Origin: Girardia tigrina | Taxonomy: Eukaryota > Platyhelminthes > Tricladida > Dugesiidae | NCBI GenBank assembly: GCA_001938485.1 | Contig: MQRK01216694.1 | Coordinates: 1 to 64,000 of the forward strand | Direction of reading: 5' to 3' | Length of the DNA: 64,000 nt | Shown: positions 46,720 through 59,609 of the stretch, piece by piece | Numbering within the stretch: the first letter of the stretch is position 1 | How the letters are laid out: the number at the start of each line of letters is the position of its first letter | Position numbers and translations under genes: made by a program | Notes under the pieces: model-generated | What the model was told of the DNA's origin: nothing | The model's input: only the letters and a program-made list of their open reading frames with translations | Database searches by the model: none

Positions 46720-47590
46720 TCGAGAAATTTTAGATCGTCAGGATAAAAGTAGAAGATTTATAAGAACGTAAAAAATGCAGAAAAAGTTTTGATTGCAGGT
46801 TGTGGACACAAGAGGTCTTTGAAGGACAACAAAATAGTTTTAATCAAGGAAATTCCTTTCGTTCACAGACGAAAACTATTTTTAAAAATGGGAACGGTGA
46901 ATTCTGAAAGAACAAAGATTGTAGTTATACTAACGCTTCTCCGAGGAAATTAAAATTCCTTTCACAGAAAAATATAAATAATAGATTTATGAAAGGAAAT
47001 TTTTCGTGGATGCTTAGACATTTGGAAAGAGTTTTATTTTGCAATGAAACAAAAATAAATCTATTCTCACCTGATGATCGCCTGAAGATTTGAAGAAAGC
47101 CTCCCAAACTCTCTCAAACTGTTAATATTCTGCCACAATCAGATTTATGTCATAAAAAAGTGTTGGATGTCTGGTTTTGTTTGGATGCTATCATGGATAG
47201 ATTTAAGAATAAAAGAACTTTAGCTAAAAACCTATCATGATAATGCCCAAAAACTTTTTCTTGGTGAAAATCTCATATTCCCAAAGGACAATGATTCCAA
47301 GCATAAATCAAAATTTGTGATGGATATCTTCAGAGATAAGAACATAAATGTACTCAATTCGATGTCTCTCTTACCACGTCTCATGGCAGTTGAGTATCTG
47401 TGGGATCAGATGCAAATATAGATGTGAGGAAGATTAAAAGAAATTCTCTTCAAGAATTAAAACTCAACGTGATGAAAACATGGGTCAATATAAGTTCTGA
47501 GCCATGAAAATTTTCATTTATAGTAGGTCTAAGATGATTGAAGAGGTTGTTCGAGTCAAAGGTTTCTAAACGAATTTTAAACCAAAAGTA
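46720..47590 (+). mobile_element. Tc1-type transposon relic
   Basis: Plus strand in order: FGKSFILQ-type first-Asp region (FCNETKINLFSPDDRLK), KKVLDVWFCLDAIMDRF, TYHDNAQKLFLGENL, then FPKDNDSKHKSKFVMDIF (second Asp: xDNDxKHxxK) and LPRLMAVEYLWDQMQI (third region, usual DLNPIENLW). Many breaks; terminal repeats not found. Confidence 0.7.
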
Positions 47591-48217
47591 CGTAGGCTTT
47601 TGTTGCAAAATTCGACAAATTAACATAAAACTGTCAGAATGTTCGGTCTTGATTTATATAATTACTGTTTAAAAATTTAGTAAAATATGTTATGTTGCAT
47701 ATTTTGTTTTTAAAAAACATCATAAGTTCTCCGTTATTTCGTCACACAGTGTAAAAGGTCTTGGATTTTCTAAGACCTATGAATTTCGTTGGGGTTGGTG
47801 TGAAAGGAATAAGAGTTTGTGGGTTCTTCGGCTAGTTTTTGGTTTTAAATGTGTTTTAATACATCTTAAAAAAAGGTTTTTCATTAAACAAAGATTCTTC
47901 TTTATTCATTGGATTTTCATATAATAATATACATATCAAGGAAATTTTCTTCTTAGACTTAGAATTCATCAACGTATTGAACCTAAGCTCGTCCTTCTTC
48001 AGAGCGAATTTTCCATATTAAAAACATTTGATAAATTTTGTATCCGATTCTCTTAAACTGAATTCTCTTAGAAGGGGTAGGTTTAAGAAATTCGGTAGAA
48101 AACATTAAATCACTCAATAGACAAAAGGATACAGTCTTTTTGAAAAAAATATTTTTTGGAAGTTGTTCAGTTTGTGGAAACTGAAGAGAAAATTATACTT
48201 TATTTATTTTTATTTTT

Positions 48218-49470
48218 ATTGTCAAGTATGCAATTTGTAGACATGATTACAATATATTCAAATAGTTACAATTTGATAGTGACTTCACATTTTGTTGCTC
48301 AGTTTTTTTGTTTGATTTCTATATATCTTGGCTATTGAACACATTAATAAAAAATATTTAAAATAATTGATAACTTGTTTTAATAATCAGTATTTTAAAA
48401 AATAGAAAATGCAGAAATTCGAACTTTTATGAAGTACGAGTTCTTTCGTGGAACCTCAGTATCAGAAACCATGCAAAACATCAATACTATATTTTGATAC
48501 AATGCTACTACTCAGTCGGCATAGTCAAATTGCTTTTGTAAATTCGTTAAAGATAATTTTAATCTCAATGAGTCTCTGGGTCCACCAGGAATGCAGGTAG
48601 ACAATGACAAACTGGATTTAACCATGGAGTCGGATCCATCACAAAATGTTCAGGATTTACCGCTAACGTTATCTATTACAAAGGAAATAATATTGAATCA
48701 CTTGGCTGAAATTGGTGCAGTTTAAAAGTTGGATAAGCGAATTTCACATGAGTTTAACAAAAAGCCGAAACAAAATCGTTTAGATGTTTGGTTGATACTG
48801 CTTTTTTGTTATAAACGTGATAACTTTTGGAACCGAATCGTCACGTTTGATGAAAATAGGATCTAATATGATAATAGCAAACATTTTGCAAACTGGATAA
48901 ACACGAAGGAAGAACCAAAACACAGTAAAATCACAAATTCTCCAAAGAAAGCTGATAGTGAGTGTTTTATGGTCGGCTGCAGGTGCAATCTATTATAACT
49001 TCTATAAACTTTATTTTTCTATGACAGAGGACGACTACTGCAACCAATTGAAAAATATGCTACAGAAACTAAAAGAAAAACAGCCGTATTTAGTAAACAG
49101 GTCGACTACTATATTGCTCCAAGACAATTCAAAACCACATACTGCACTTAAGACAGTGACAAAACTACATGAACTTGAGTTGGAACTTCTGCATCATCCT
49201 TTATACTCACGAAACCTAACCCCAAATGAGTACTATTTGTTCCTCAATTTGAAAAGCATTTTTTGATAGAAAAAAATTCAATTCCGAAGATGCAGATTTA
49301 TAAATTCTCACCCGTCAAATTTCATATAAATGGTTTAACAAGCCGCAACTCAAATGGCAAAAGTGTGTCAATAAAATGGGTACATCCTTTTATAAATGAC
49401 ATACATATTTGTATTGGTAAATTATCAATAAACTTTCATTTTAGTTCTAAAAATTTCATACTTGACGACT
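48218..49470 (+). mobile_element. mariner family M2, longer copy
   Basis: Left end TTGTCAAGTATGCAATTTG and right end ..TTTCATACTTGACGA are inverse complements and match the ends of the copy at 19782-20646. The transposase is readable with breaks: SITKEIILNHLAEIGAV (HTH), FWNRIVTFDENRI (first Asp), SVLWSAAGAIYYNFYKLYFS, LLQDNSKPHTALKTVTKLHE (second Asp) and HPLYSRNLTPNEYYLFLNLK (third position eroded to N-P-N). About 1.25 kb, the usual mariner length. Confidence 0.8.
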
Positions 49471-49474
49471 TCAT

Positions 49475-51645
49475 AGTTTATATCAGCTGAATATTAACAA
49501 CATTATTAAATAATAAAACAAAGAATTATAAGGTTTATTTATTTTTATTTCAATCCTAAGGCTAAAAGATTCTCGAAATTAATTATGAATATTATCTGTC
49601 GAGTCCTGTTGGAATTTTTCCATTTCAAATCCGATAAATACCTTTCGAATTTGTGATGAAAGATTATCCTAAGAATACACGATATAAAATGTTTCGATTC
49701 TAAAAAGGTTCTGTGTACGACCACTAAAGATCCTCCATGATCCATTTAGATTTTTGCGACTCTACATAATCCGCTATTAAGATTAATATAAGTACCTCAA
49801 AAATACATATTCCAAATATATAATTGAGGAAGATCTCAAATTTTAAAGAAGAATTCCTTTGCTAAGGATATACAGTTTAATTCTTCCATATTCATACAAA
49901 TAATGAACTATTATTTATAATAATTTATCTTTCAAGGACTTCATAAAAGGTTCCCTAACCTCTCTTGCCTTTACCTACTGATCTATAAAAAATTACTTAA
50001 TTAATTAACTTAAATTAATTTTAATTACATAATAATGCAAAAACTATGGACATTAACATTTTTTTAAAAAAAATATAAAATAATAAAATATATAAATTTA
50101 ATAATACTTTGATTTAATTTTAACTTTTTTATTATAATTTATATAAAATAAAATCTTTTACAATTATTTATCAATTAAATTTTCTTTTACTTAAATAAAA
50201 AAAATATTAAATTTATTATATTAAAAATCGGAAAATAATAAACCGTAAAATGAAAAAAAATTAAATAATAATAATAATATAATCTTTTATATAAATTAAA
50301 AATATAAATATCAAACCTTGTTTACTTGTCAATTTATTAAAAAAAATAATAAAAGAAAAAATTATTATTATATTTTTTTACTCCACAGATTTTCTATTTG
50401 AATAAACGTAAATTGATTATTAAAGTTAAAATTTGTTGATGTGAAACAAAATGGAAACGAAACCCTTTTCGAAAGTATAAACAAAAGATTTATTTAATTA
50501 ATATTATTTAATAAATTATAATAATACCTGGCCAGTAACTGAATTTTCGTACATCATCCGAAACTAATCGCGTTTCCTGGACCCAATCAAGGAGGCCTTC
50601 AATAAATGATTTAATGGTGCTTAATAAAAAATATTTGGCAAAGTTAATGCTGAAGAATAATAAGCTAAATTCAATTGTCGAAAAACCTTTTATATGTGAC
50701 CATCATTCTGGCCAATCAAAGACATTTTCCATTAATTAATTTACCCACCCATTCGTCAACAATGTTACCGGACAAATCTTGGATTTTCAAATTGAATTTC
50801 ATTGAATATTTCGCTTTTTTTAACTATTTGTGGGCCGGCGGCGCTGTTTGGTTTGTTTGTGTCGATAATGGAATCAGCCACAAGATCTCAAGTGGGTGTC
50901 GGTAGTCCTCCAACATCCCTATACAGATTCACCAAGTCGCAGAGTCTTGCTGCTATTGTAGTTTCGTCAATTTGCCACTTGATTACGCCCCGTTTGCCGC
51001 ATAGGGCTGGTCACTTTTGCAATTATCCCACTGATTATTAACGGGGCTGTGAGTATACATCAGCATTGAGGATTCTAGTAGATAATGATGATAGATGCCC
51101 AACAACTTGTGATTAAGTTGATTCAATTGTTGGGTGGTCATTACTCTTTTTCTTTCTTTATCAATCTCTGCTTTAAGGTAATCATGAAAAAAATTTTTTT
51201 GGTTTTTTTATGTTTACATTTCTTTGACCAAGAAAAAAATGAGTTTATTATTATTATTATTATTATTATTAATAATCGCGCCATCGAATTTTCATAACGA
51301 ACTTTTTAATTATTTTATTATCGGTTATTTATTTTCTATCTTTTCTTCTTCTTGTCTTTTTTTTAATCTACTTGGGAAATGGAAAAAAAGCGATTTTCGT
51401 TCGGATGAAATTTATTTCCGGATTTTTGGATTTCCGGTTTTTTTGTTTTTCTTGATGGAAAATTGAAGAGAAAATTTTGGACTTTTTTCCATGAAATAAA
51501 AAGACGATTTTGTCTTAAAGAGAAAACAAAAACCATTTGTAACTATTACAATTATTTTTTGATGATTTTTTTTTATAAAATTTATAAAATTATTTTATTA
51601 CTTGAAAGAAATAGCAGGAAGTATATGGAATTGGTGCGCATTAGT
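49475..51645. other. Mostly AT-rich, one GC-richer patch
   Basis: 49980-50510 is nearly pure A/T. A GC-richer patch at about 50825-51045 has an open plus frame (50802-51041, CGPAALFGLFVSIMES...) without an ATG in good context or any known motif. A (TTA)n run is at about 51247-51270. Confidence 0.35.
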
Positions 51646-51662
51646 TTACCTTCATGAATTCT

Positions 51663-52073
51663 GTGCAGGGATCAACTGTGCGGCCAGTGGGCCTACTTCT
51701 ACGTAGTATCCCTGAGTAACTAGAGATCTCGGTCTCTAGGCTAAAGTGTCCAAGAGCTAGCCAATTATTGCGGAACAGCCGGCAATATATCGTATTCATG
51801 AATGGGCCAGCAATCCATTCACTAGGCTATGCTTTATAATCTGGGTGTGAAGGCTGTGGGGAGTAGTGACCCCGCTGTCGGTGGTTGGATTGCATCTTAA
51901 TGATCTGGGATGAATCAATCCCGGTGAAGGGTGTTGTAATGACGTCGTTGCATCTTCGGACAGGCGGAAATAAGGTATGATCCCAACATTGGGGGAGTAC
52001 CCGTTGAGAACCATCAGCGTCCCAGGCCTCCTAAAAAGCCTCCGGCTTAATACCGTTAAATGAGTAGAGGTGC
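51663..52073. mobile_element. 411-bp insertion with perfect 15-bp target duplication
   Basis: ACCTTCATGAATTCT occurs directly before (51648-51662) and after (52074-52088) a block whose GC is far above the flanks. A 15-bp duplication of this kind is typical of target-primed retroposition (SINE or 5'-truncated LINE end). No poly-A tail: the right end reads GAGTAGAGGTGC. Internal inverted repeat AGAGATCTCGGTCTCT near 51722. No coding frame of note, and no clear tRNA A and B boxes. Family unknown. Confidence 0.65.
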
Positions 52074-52089
52074 ACCTTCATGAATTCTA

Positions 52090-53525
52090 ATGCTAGTGTT
52101 CGTTGTGTAACTGTATAACCCCATATCAGATTTCTTTCTATAAATTACATTCCTGACAAGAGAAGGTTGTTCAAAGTGACATGTTGGAAAACTAAAATAC
52201 ATCAAAATTTAGATCAAATTATTAAATGGATAGGCTGTTTTTTTGTTATGCCTGTATTTTTGTAGTCAATTTAAGATTGCGTTCTTCAGTGAATCTTAAT
52301 TTCGGAAGAAAGTTTCAGACTGCGAAAAATGAAAATGAACTTTTAAATATCTTCTTCCCTATTAAAACATCCATTTCTTCCATCAGTATAACTGAATAGG
52401 CAATATAAACATATCATTCCATAAAAGTCTAAGCTTTATCATTAGTTAGTTTTGCAATCAAATTATTTTCCCTGGGATCAAGATGTAGATGAGTTAGTAA
52501 CAATGATTTACATGTTAAACTTCGGCATATCGAAATGATTTTTAATTATTCTGTGGTATCTCCATTGTAATTTAGGACGTTTTAAATAGGCACCCAATTC
52601 CTTGGAAATCTCTTGTAACATTCTGAAAGTGTACACGATCTAACTCATTGAGAGAACTTTGGACTTCTCAGTTGTTAGACTTTGTTATACTCTGTTGTTA
52701 TTGTGACATTCATAATGTTAATCAAAGTCCTTCTGTAAAACAGAAAATACATCCTTCGAAACAGAGAAAATTCAATTTTACAGAAAAATTCAATTTTTAC
52801 CTAGAACCTATCTCGATCAATTTGATTGTGAACGCTCACTAATCCATATTTTCAGATGTCGATTTGTCTCTCCAATGTACGAGTTTTAACACTCATGATA
52901 CTTAAATTTATAAACAAGAATAGCTTGGAATTCTCAAATCGTTTTCAATTTCTTTGAAATTAAACTTTGAACTTAGGATGTCAATTAAACCACTTTAAAA
53001 CTACATATTCTTGCAACAATCTTTATAAATGCTTTTAATCCAGCCGAACATGGTATTTTGATCATTTGTTTTTGCTCTTCGATATATTTTTTTCATTTCG
53101 TCCTTTTTTAACCCGTCTTTATGTATATAATTTATTCAACGTAAACTTTATGTTTGCATCTATCTGTTTGTTTGTGCAGTTGTTGTCCTCAAACGTCCCT
53201 TAAGAATATTTAAACCATGATCTGTTGACCAAAAATTATAATAATATTTTCATATTTTTTTATATTAAACTCACATATTCTTATTTATAATAAAAAGTTC
53301 GTTACACTAAAAGTTCCCACAACACTCCACAAAATATCGAGACCGAGAGTGACATTGACCAAGATTACTTATTTGTTTGTGATAATTACAATTTGCTTTA
53401 CTGTATTTTTTATGTTAAATAAAAATTTAAATCTATAGTTTAATTCTTCATCTTCAATAATTTTCAAATTATAATCTTTCGGGTTTTCTAAACCCCCATT
53501 TAATTTGCAATTCATTAATTAATGA
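52090..53525. other. No gene seen
   Basis: Unique AT-rich DNA without motifs on either strand. Confidence 0.4.
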
Positions 53526-53531
53526 TCAAAT

Positions 53532-54137
53532 ATGCTCGTTTTGGATGACTATGTTAAAATCTACCAGCAAATCGACAAAACTGTTGATAGATTCAATCTA
53601 GCTCGTCCGGCAAATGTTCTCGCCGATCGGTTTTCGTTCCTCCATACGGTCGAATACGCGGCGCTGCATATACCTGATAATACCGAACTCGTGTCAAACA
53701 AATATCCTTATGATAGTAACAGCGGTAGAGACCCAAGCGGATAGGTCGTCCGACATCTGCAATAGGTGCTGCAGAATGATGCGTTCGGCCAAGACATATA
53801 CCCGGTCGGTCAGGGATGCAGCTTACATTACGTGTTGACGAGTTTTTCAGTCGAGTACGTGAGTTTATCGCGCGACATCACTTGGTGCGACTTCAAACAG
53901 CGCGTAGAAATCGTCATCAATCGATCGGTCAATTTCAATCTAATCGTTCTCCAATCCGCGGTCAGTGGCCGCTTATTGGTACTCAATGGGATCGAGAAGA
54001 CCAACTGGGAAATGCCGCCCGTATCGAGCAATTTGCTAGAGAACCGCGAGATGCAGCTCGGTAACGATAACGAAAGTTGTTGGCTCGCGTCTCTGCTACT
54101 GGTACGACTTCCGAGAAAGCCAATACATGCTATGTGA
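53532..54137 (+). pseudogene. VWA8: VWA8-like AAA-ATPase fragment, two in-frame TAG
   Basis: A single uninterrupted reading register from ATG 53532 to TGA near 54135, apart from TAG at 53742 and 53763, both where CAG would fit. After the stops it reads VLQNDAFGQDIYPVGQG, FSVEYVSLSRDITWCDFKQR, RLLVLNGIEKTNW and SNLLENREMQLGND. The order GQDVFLIGPPG...VEYxxLSRDTTExDLKQRREI...GRxLxLEGIEKAERNVLPVLNNLLENREMQL is that of the first AAA module of VWA8, a mitochondrial ATPase (recollection). The P-loop is eroded. It has no introns over 600 bp, which fits a processed copy, and much higher GC than its surroundings. The N-terminal 70 codons (LARPANVLADRFSFLHTV...) are weakly conserved. Confidence 0.65.
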
Positions 54138-54139
54138 CA

Positions 54140-56215
54140 TTGAAATTTAAATACAAATTTAAAACTCTTAAAACTAAGCCCTTTATCCTACCATCTTTAT
54201 ATTTTTCCTCACAAAAGCTCTGTGGTGTTGTGTTGACATCTGTATCTGTTGTCATTCTATATAGTTCAGTTCGATATTTCCCATGGATCCTATTGTCAAG
54301 AGTGTCAAGATAAGGAAGTCTGTAATTTACGTCTGATTCTGGAGTGAATTTAGTATTAGGATGTCGGCTATTCAAGTATATTTAGAATGGCTCTATCAGG
54401 GATTTATTTCTGAAAACAAGAAAGATGTAATTGTAATTATTAAAAATTCTCGTAAAACGTGTTAGTTTAATAAATATTATGCATTGACATGACGATTGGA
54501 ATGTTATCTCGAAACGCATGGTCTTCTTTTTACCAAATTCTAAAAGGTGACCGAGATATAGGTGCTAATTTGTCAGCTATCGTTGAGATTATTGTTTTAA
54601 CATCAGTAATGACCTACTAGCCATGGGATATATTTTTGAAAAATTCGTCAGATTCACAAAAAAGATCATTCTTTGGTGGATAGAAGCCAAGACTTCCTAT
54701 GACATTTGCATCGAAGAGAACTGTCGATCGTTCATATTCTTCTTTTGTTTGGGTTTCATATATTCAATGATAATTCTGAATGTTAAAAAAGATTTCTAAT
54801 TTCAGAAAAGTACATTCACAAATCTGTTTGTTAACATAAATACTTTTTTTAAACCCTTTTTTGTTAATTTCTACTTAATTTTTCATGTTTTACCTTCAAA
54901 GCCTGTAATATATACAACACAATTTCTTTCAGGACTGGTGGTTGAGACCACTTCTCCATTCATTTAAAACCTTTTAACATCTCAAAAAATAATGATAATG
55001 AGTTAGTATTTTCGATAGATGGAACATGATTACTATACAGATTTTCGCGTTGCGATAACTGTAAATGCGATAACTTTGATGAGGTACCGTAATGAGATTT
55101 ACAGTGTATTTCTATCACATTTGACCTTCTCCCTGGGCCGGGTGGACAAAGTAGTGCGGTCCCCTCCTTCCAGATGTAAACGTAGTTGATTATCAAACAT
55201 CGCGGATTGACAAATTTCGTATCCGATGTTTATAGATAGTTTAATATAATTAATAATCATTATAGAATAGCAGTTTTGTTGCTCTTTTTGTATTCATACA
55301 ATAACCAACTCCAGATACAAAAGTCAATCACTTTCAGATCTAGATTTTAAGATTTTCAGGATTTATGAAATCTAGAATAGCATTTCAAAGAAAGTCAACA
55401 GTTGTTCTAGCTGTGTTGGCACTAACAATATCTCACTGTCTCGCCCATACTTCCCCATTCATCACTTCAGGATGCTTTTCCTCTCCTTAACCATTCTGAT
55501 TAGTACTGTTCCTATCCATTGTATACAAGAGAGAATGGTGTTGATGCAAAGAGAAGTTTTCAGTTATTCTAAATTTTATTTTTCCATGAAAAAATTTGCT
55601 GTTTACAAAAATTACAATCACAAATTTTTGTCATATTCAAATTATGAATCTTCATTAAGCGTATGGGCTTTGAAAGTTTGTTTCTTGGTAACTTCATTGA
55701 ATTTGGGAACTCAAAGTTTGCTTACATGAAAACTTTGGCTCGTCGAAAAACCAAAGTTTTACCAGTATTCATACTCCGCATTCATATGCATTATTTAATA
55801 TTGTGAAGTGGAAAATAACAATTTTACCTTCGAATTTATGTTTATGTTTATACTTCTTAAGAATACCAAAAATGGATGTCTTTGATATTTCCATATCCCT
55901 ACGGATTTCTTGTTAACTTAAGCACTTCCTCTCAAAATCTCTTACACAGACATGTGATGAAGATAAAATCTGCTCATTTTCAATTCTTTCTATTAGCTTA
56001 CTTTCTATATAGGTATATATGCCATTTGCATTTCAATTTCAACTTTTTGTCAAATCAAATTAAATTTTCAGTCAAAATAAAAAACACCCAAACAAAACAA
56101 AAAAAACAATTAATGCTGTATACCATTTTTTATTAACTTTTAATTTTTTCTTAAATCGGATTAAATTCCAATCAACATAAAAACACTCAAGAACACTAAA
56201 AAAACAATGAGAAAC
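54140..56215. other. No gene seen
   Basis: Moderately AT-rich unique DNA. Frames at 55472-55729 and 55876-56136 lack motifs and have AT-driven composition. A small GC-rich patch lies at 55130-55175. Confidence 0.4.
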
Positions 56216-56217
56216 AT

Positions 56218-57300
56218 TTAATGATGTATATATTCGAGACCTGCTGCACTATTTGTCATGTTGTAAACAATATAAGAAAAATATCCTGAACAATCTGCCT
56301 CACTAACTTGACCTATCTCGTCAAAAATAAGATCTTCCAACAACAAACTTTCTCCGTTTCCTATTCGAACTCTGAGACCCGTCTTTATTTTGGAAAACGA
56401 ATTCTCAATCGGATTGAGTATATAAGAGTAGGGTGACTTAAAGATAAAAGGAATATCCAAACTCACTTGTTATGGCTGCAAGACAGTTTCAACTGTGAAC
56501 CTTAGCCTTATCAAGAATAAATCTGTACAAAGCTCTCAAAAATAAATTTCCAACACATTTGAGTTGACAGTCGAAATAGTTATGACATTGCAATAACTCA
56601 TTTTTCTATTGCACATACTTGCAATTAACGTTGCTGATCTGCCACTGACTGTCGGAATTATGACGTGTGCTCGGGTTCCCTTTCTAGATCGTGCGTGTGA
56701 TCTTCGGATTTGAACATTAAACGATGATTCATCAATAAAATATGAGTTTTCGTAATTTCCAATAAAATGTTTGTTAAACCATATTACATACTCTTTTCTT
56801 TTCTCGATTGATGCAGGGGTATTAACTCTGTCCAGCTCTCGATGAGCCATTTTTGTTGTAATCTTTAAGGCTCGTAGGTAATTATTCAATGCTGACAGCG
56901 ATAAAGATATCACAAGATCTTCTTGAACTTTTCACTTTAAATTTTTGAAGGTTGTCTGGGAAATTTCGCAAACAAGAGTTTCAATAAAATTTAAAATTTC
57001 GGGAATGCATTTTGTGTTTCTACACCCGCCCTTTTCTTTTTTACAAAAATATTGTGCCGTCTCTTGTTTGTAAGAATGTCTTTTGCGTATTGATATCAAT
57101 AGCAAGGATTAGTGCGGCCTCCTTCATGCTTAATCCTTGATCTTCAACAAGACGAATAAGACTCAGTCGTTGCTCGTTTGATATCGTCCTGTTCTTTTTG
57201 TTGCTTCTTAAAGTTGTATCTTCCGTATTAAGATTCAAACAACAAACATAATTTTTAATTTGAACTTGCATGTAGCTTCTAAAAAATTGAAATTGATTTG
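56218..57300 (-). mobile_element. Tc1/IS630-type transposon relic
   Basis: Minus strand in order: NRTISNEQRLSLIRLVEDQG and MKEAALILAIDINTQKTF (HTH, about 57210-57060), then ELDRVNTPASIEKRKEYVIW, YFIDESSFNVQIRRSHARSR (first Asp: F-I-D-E-S-S-F), GTRAHVIIPTVSGRSATLIA, and YSYILNPIENSFSKIK (third region, NPIEN). The central frame 56913-56536 is open for 125 codons; breaks separate the parts. A (TA)n run at 57329-57362 lies just beyond the start. Confidence 0.7.
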
Positions 57301-57326
57301 CAAAAAATTGAAATTGAAATGCAAAT

Positions 57327-57328
<2 letters not shown>

Positions 57329-57362
<34 letters not shown>
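57329..57362. repeat. (TA)n microsatellite
   Basis: Pure TA run next to the 5' side of the Tc1-type relic. Confidence 0.9.
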
Positions 57363-57365
<3 letters not shown>

Positions 57366-57818
57366 ATAGAATTTAGAAACGGACTTTTGAAGGCTTTTTA
57401 CTCAATCGATTTTATTCAAACTTTGCGCACTTACTCATTCTCGATGACAATAAATGATTGTGTAAAAATTTGATCGAAAAAACTTTTTAAAGTCCCAAAA
57501 TGGGAACAAACGGAAAATTCGGAGTTCCCGAACAATATTAATTGGAAGTTATCTACTTATAAATTATAAGTAGTTTATATTAATTTTTAATGTGTTTTTT
57601 TAATTAAAAGTTTTAAAATTTTTAAAACTTTGTTCACAAAGTAGAGTTCTGTCTGCATAAAGAATGGATATAAAAATTATATTTTTCAATTTACTAGTTA
57701 CGTTTATATTTATATTTAAAATGTACATTAAACAATATTGTTTTCTCCAGTCCATTGCTGGAAGGATTTACTTTAAGCGAACGTTTCAGCAAGGTGGAAA
57801 AAAACTATACACACACAT

Positions 57819-57843
57819 ACATATATATATATATATGTATATA

Positions 57844-57883
<40 letters not shown>
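57819..57883. repeat. (TA)n microsatellite with GT interruptions
   Basis: Alternating A/T of about 65 bp with three ATGT units, preceded by a short (AC)n run. Confidence 0.9.
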
Positions 57884-57885
<2 letters not shown>

Positions 57886-57889
57886 ATAC

Positions 57890-58895
57890 TAAAATAATAA
57901 TAATTAATTTAATCAATACAAAAATAATAATCCAAAATAAAAACGTTGATATAACATTATTACCATTATTATGGATCTAAATTACCTACCTTGTTAATAA
58001 GAGACATTGATACTATTAGAAAGTTCGACTTTGACGATTAACAATATCTAATTAGCTGAAAAACGTTGAACAATCTTATCTTAAGAAGCACATCTTAGTA
58101 ATTTTTACATCCATTATTCAAGAGCATTCCGAAAAAAATCAAATACCTATCTAAATGAACTCAAGAATAAGTTAATTCCTTCAAATACAAAAATAAACTT
58201 CTACTTTTCGTCTAACAGGTTATTTCTATTGCTTTAGGAAAACGCTCCAACACATCTTTTCGATAGAAAGTTGTACAATCTAAGAAAATGATAGTAAATT
58301 AATTATTGGTTTTAACTATCATTTGACAGGTATTCATTTTATTGTGATCTATTTGAGAACATTCTTTTTATATTTTACGTTAGTTTGTTTAGCAAACATT
58401 CAAAATTCAAAGTATTTATTTATTTTATTTATACAATTTGTTACAAATTTCAAAGATATTCAGTTCGTCTTTTAACGCTTTTTTACGAGTTTGAAAAAAG
58501 AGGTGCCCTTAGTGGGGTTAGGGTTTTTTTTGATAAACTATAAATTTTTGAAAATTTTAAATTGAAAATCATTTTTTATAGTTAATATAAGTTAAAATAA
58601 TGTTTTACTAATTAAAATGATTTTTTTTAATAAGAATGAACTGTTAAAGAAGTTTTCTAAAAGTAAAAATCAATAACTGTAAACAATAGTTAAGAAAATT
58701 AATTTATAATAGAAGTTACAAAATTATGATTAAATAAAAAAACAGATTGGGATTTAATAAAGTAGCGAATTATCATATGGATAAAGTATATGAATAAAGT
58801 TTATGAGGTACTACAGGGTTGGATTAGTGGGGGTTGGTTAAAGCAAAGTTCAAATAGTGATGGAGAAGAAATTATACCGTTGCTTCCTGTCAAAC
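57890..58895. other. No gene seen
   Basis: AT-rich, with poly-T tracts at 58500-58640. No motif found. Confidence 0.4.
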
Positions 58896-58899
58896 AAGA

Positions 58900-59280
58900 A
58901 AAAAGGGTAAAGTAAGGCCTGTCATGGATTATCAGGAGTTGAATCAGTTTATTAGTTCTCATACATTAGATGCAGTATCAGTGGATGACGAACTTAGCGA
59001 GGGCAGAAGAATGCCAAAGAATTGCAAAGTTATCGACTTGAAAAATGCCTATTTACAAATCGGAGTAGATTCAACTTTATGGAAGTATCAGAGAGTGCGA
59101 TTCGGAGTAGATTCAACTTTATGGAAGTATCAGAGAGTGCGAATTAATGGTGAATTTTACGAGCTTACCACATTAGGATTTGGTTTAGTATCCGCTCCGA
59201 AAATAATGACCATGAATTTAGGAAAGGTTTTGTCTATTGATGAAAACGTTCGCCGTGGAACTCTTCATTATGTAGATTAA
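58900..59280 (+). mobile_element. Fossil LTR-type retrotransposon, reverse transcriptase piece
   Basis: Reverse transcriptase blocks in order: MDYQELNQFISSHT, VIDLKNAYLQIGVDSTLW, INGEFYELTTLGFGLVSAP and GTLHYVD. The pattern (LxRLGFGLxxAP, IDLKxAYLQI) is that of an invertebrate LTR retrotransposon group (Ty3-like or BEL/Pao). Only this short stretch survives; no LTRs, gag or integrase were seen nearby. A broken, isolated relic. Confidence 0.65.
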
Positions 59281-59521
59281 ATTTGTGAAAATACGTGAAA
59301 AAAAGCGTGACAACAGATTTTGATTTTTTTGTGTTGTGCTTAAATAAACTTTGTTTTTGTTTAGTGGTGTTCTATTTCTGATGAAACTACATATTATACT
59401 TAAATTATAAAACATAAACTAACTAAAATTATATTTCAATATTTATATTTCAAATGAGATATCTAGTTGTGCTAAAAAATAAAAAATTGTTCCTCAAAAA
59501 TTTATTTAAAAATCATTGTTT

Positions 59522-59606
59522 GTTATAAATAAGGCACGGATTTTGTTGACATTTCATTTCCTTTTCGAGTATATTTAATGTCAATAAAATCCTTGCCCTA
59601 GTTATA
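59522..59606. repeat. Short foldback hairpin
   Basis: Left arm TATAAATAAGGCACGGATTT..TTGACATT (59524-59552) pairs with right arm AATGTCAATAAAATCC..GTTATAAATA (from 59577) over about 28 bp with few mismatches and a 24-base loop. Likely a small palindromic MITE remnant. Confidence 0.6.
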
Positions 59607-59609
59607 AAT

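Noticed and set aside
51722-51740. tRNA or rRNA gene in the GC-rich block at 51.7-52.1 kb
   Set aside because: No cloverleaf, no A/B boxes in correct spacing and no rRNA core motifs; flanking 15-bp duplication shows an insertion.
57664-57897. 77-codon plus frame near 57.7 kb
   Set aside because: Most of it is translated (TA)n and flanking A/T-rich DNA.
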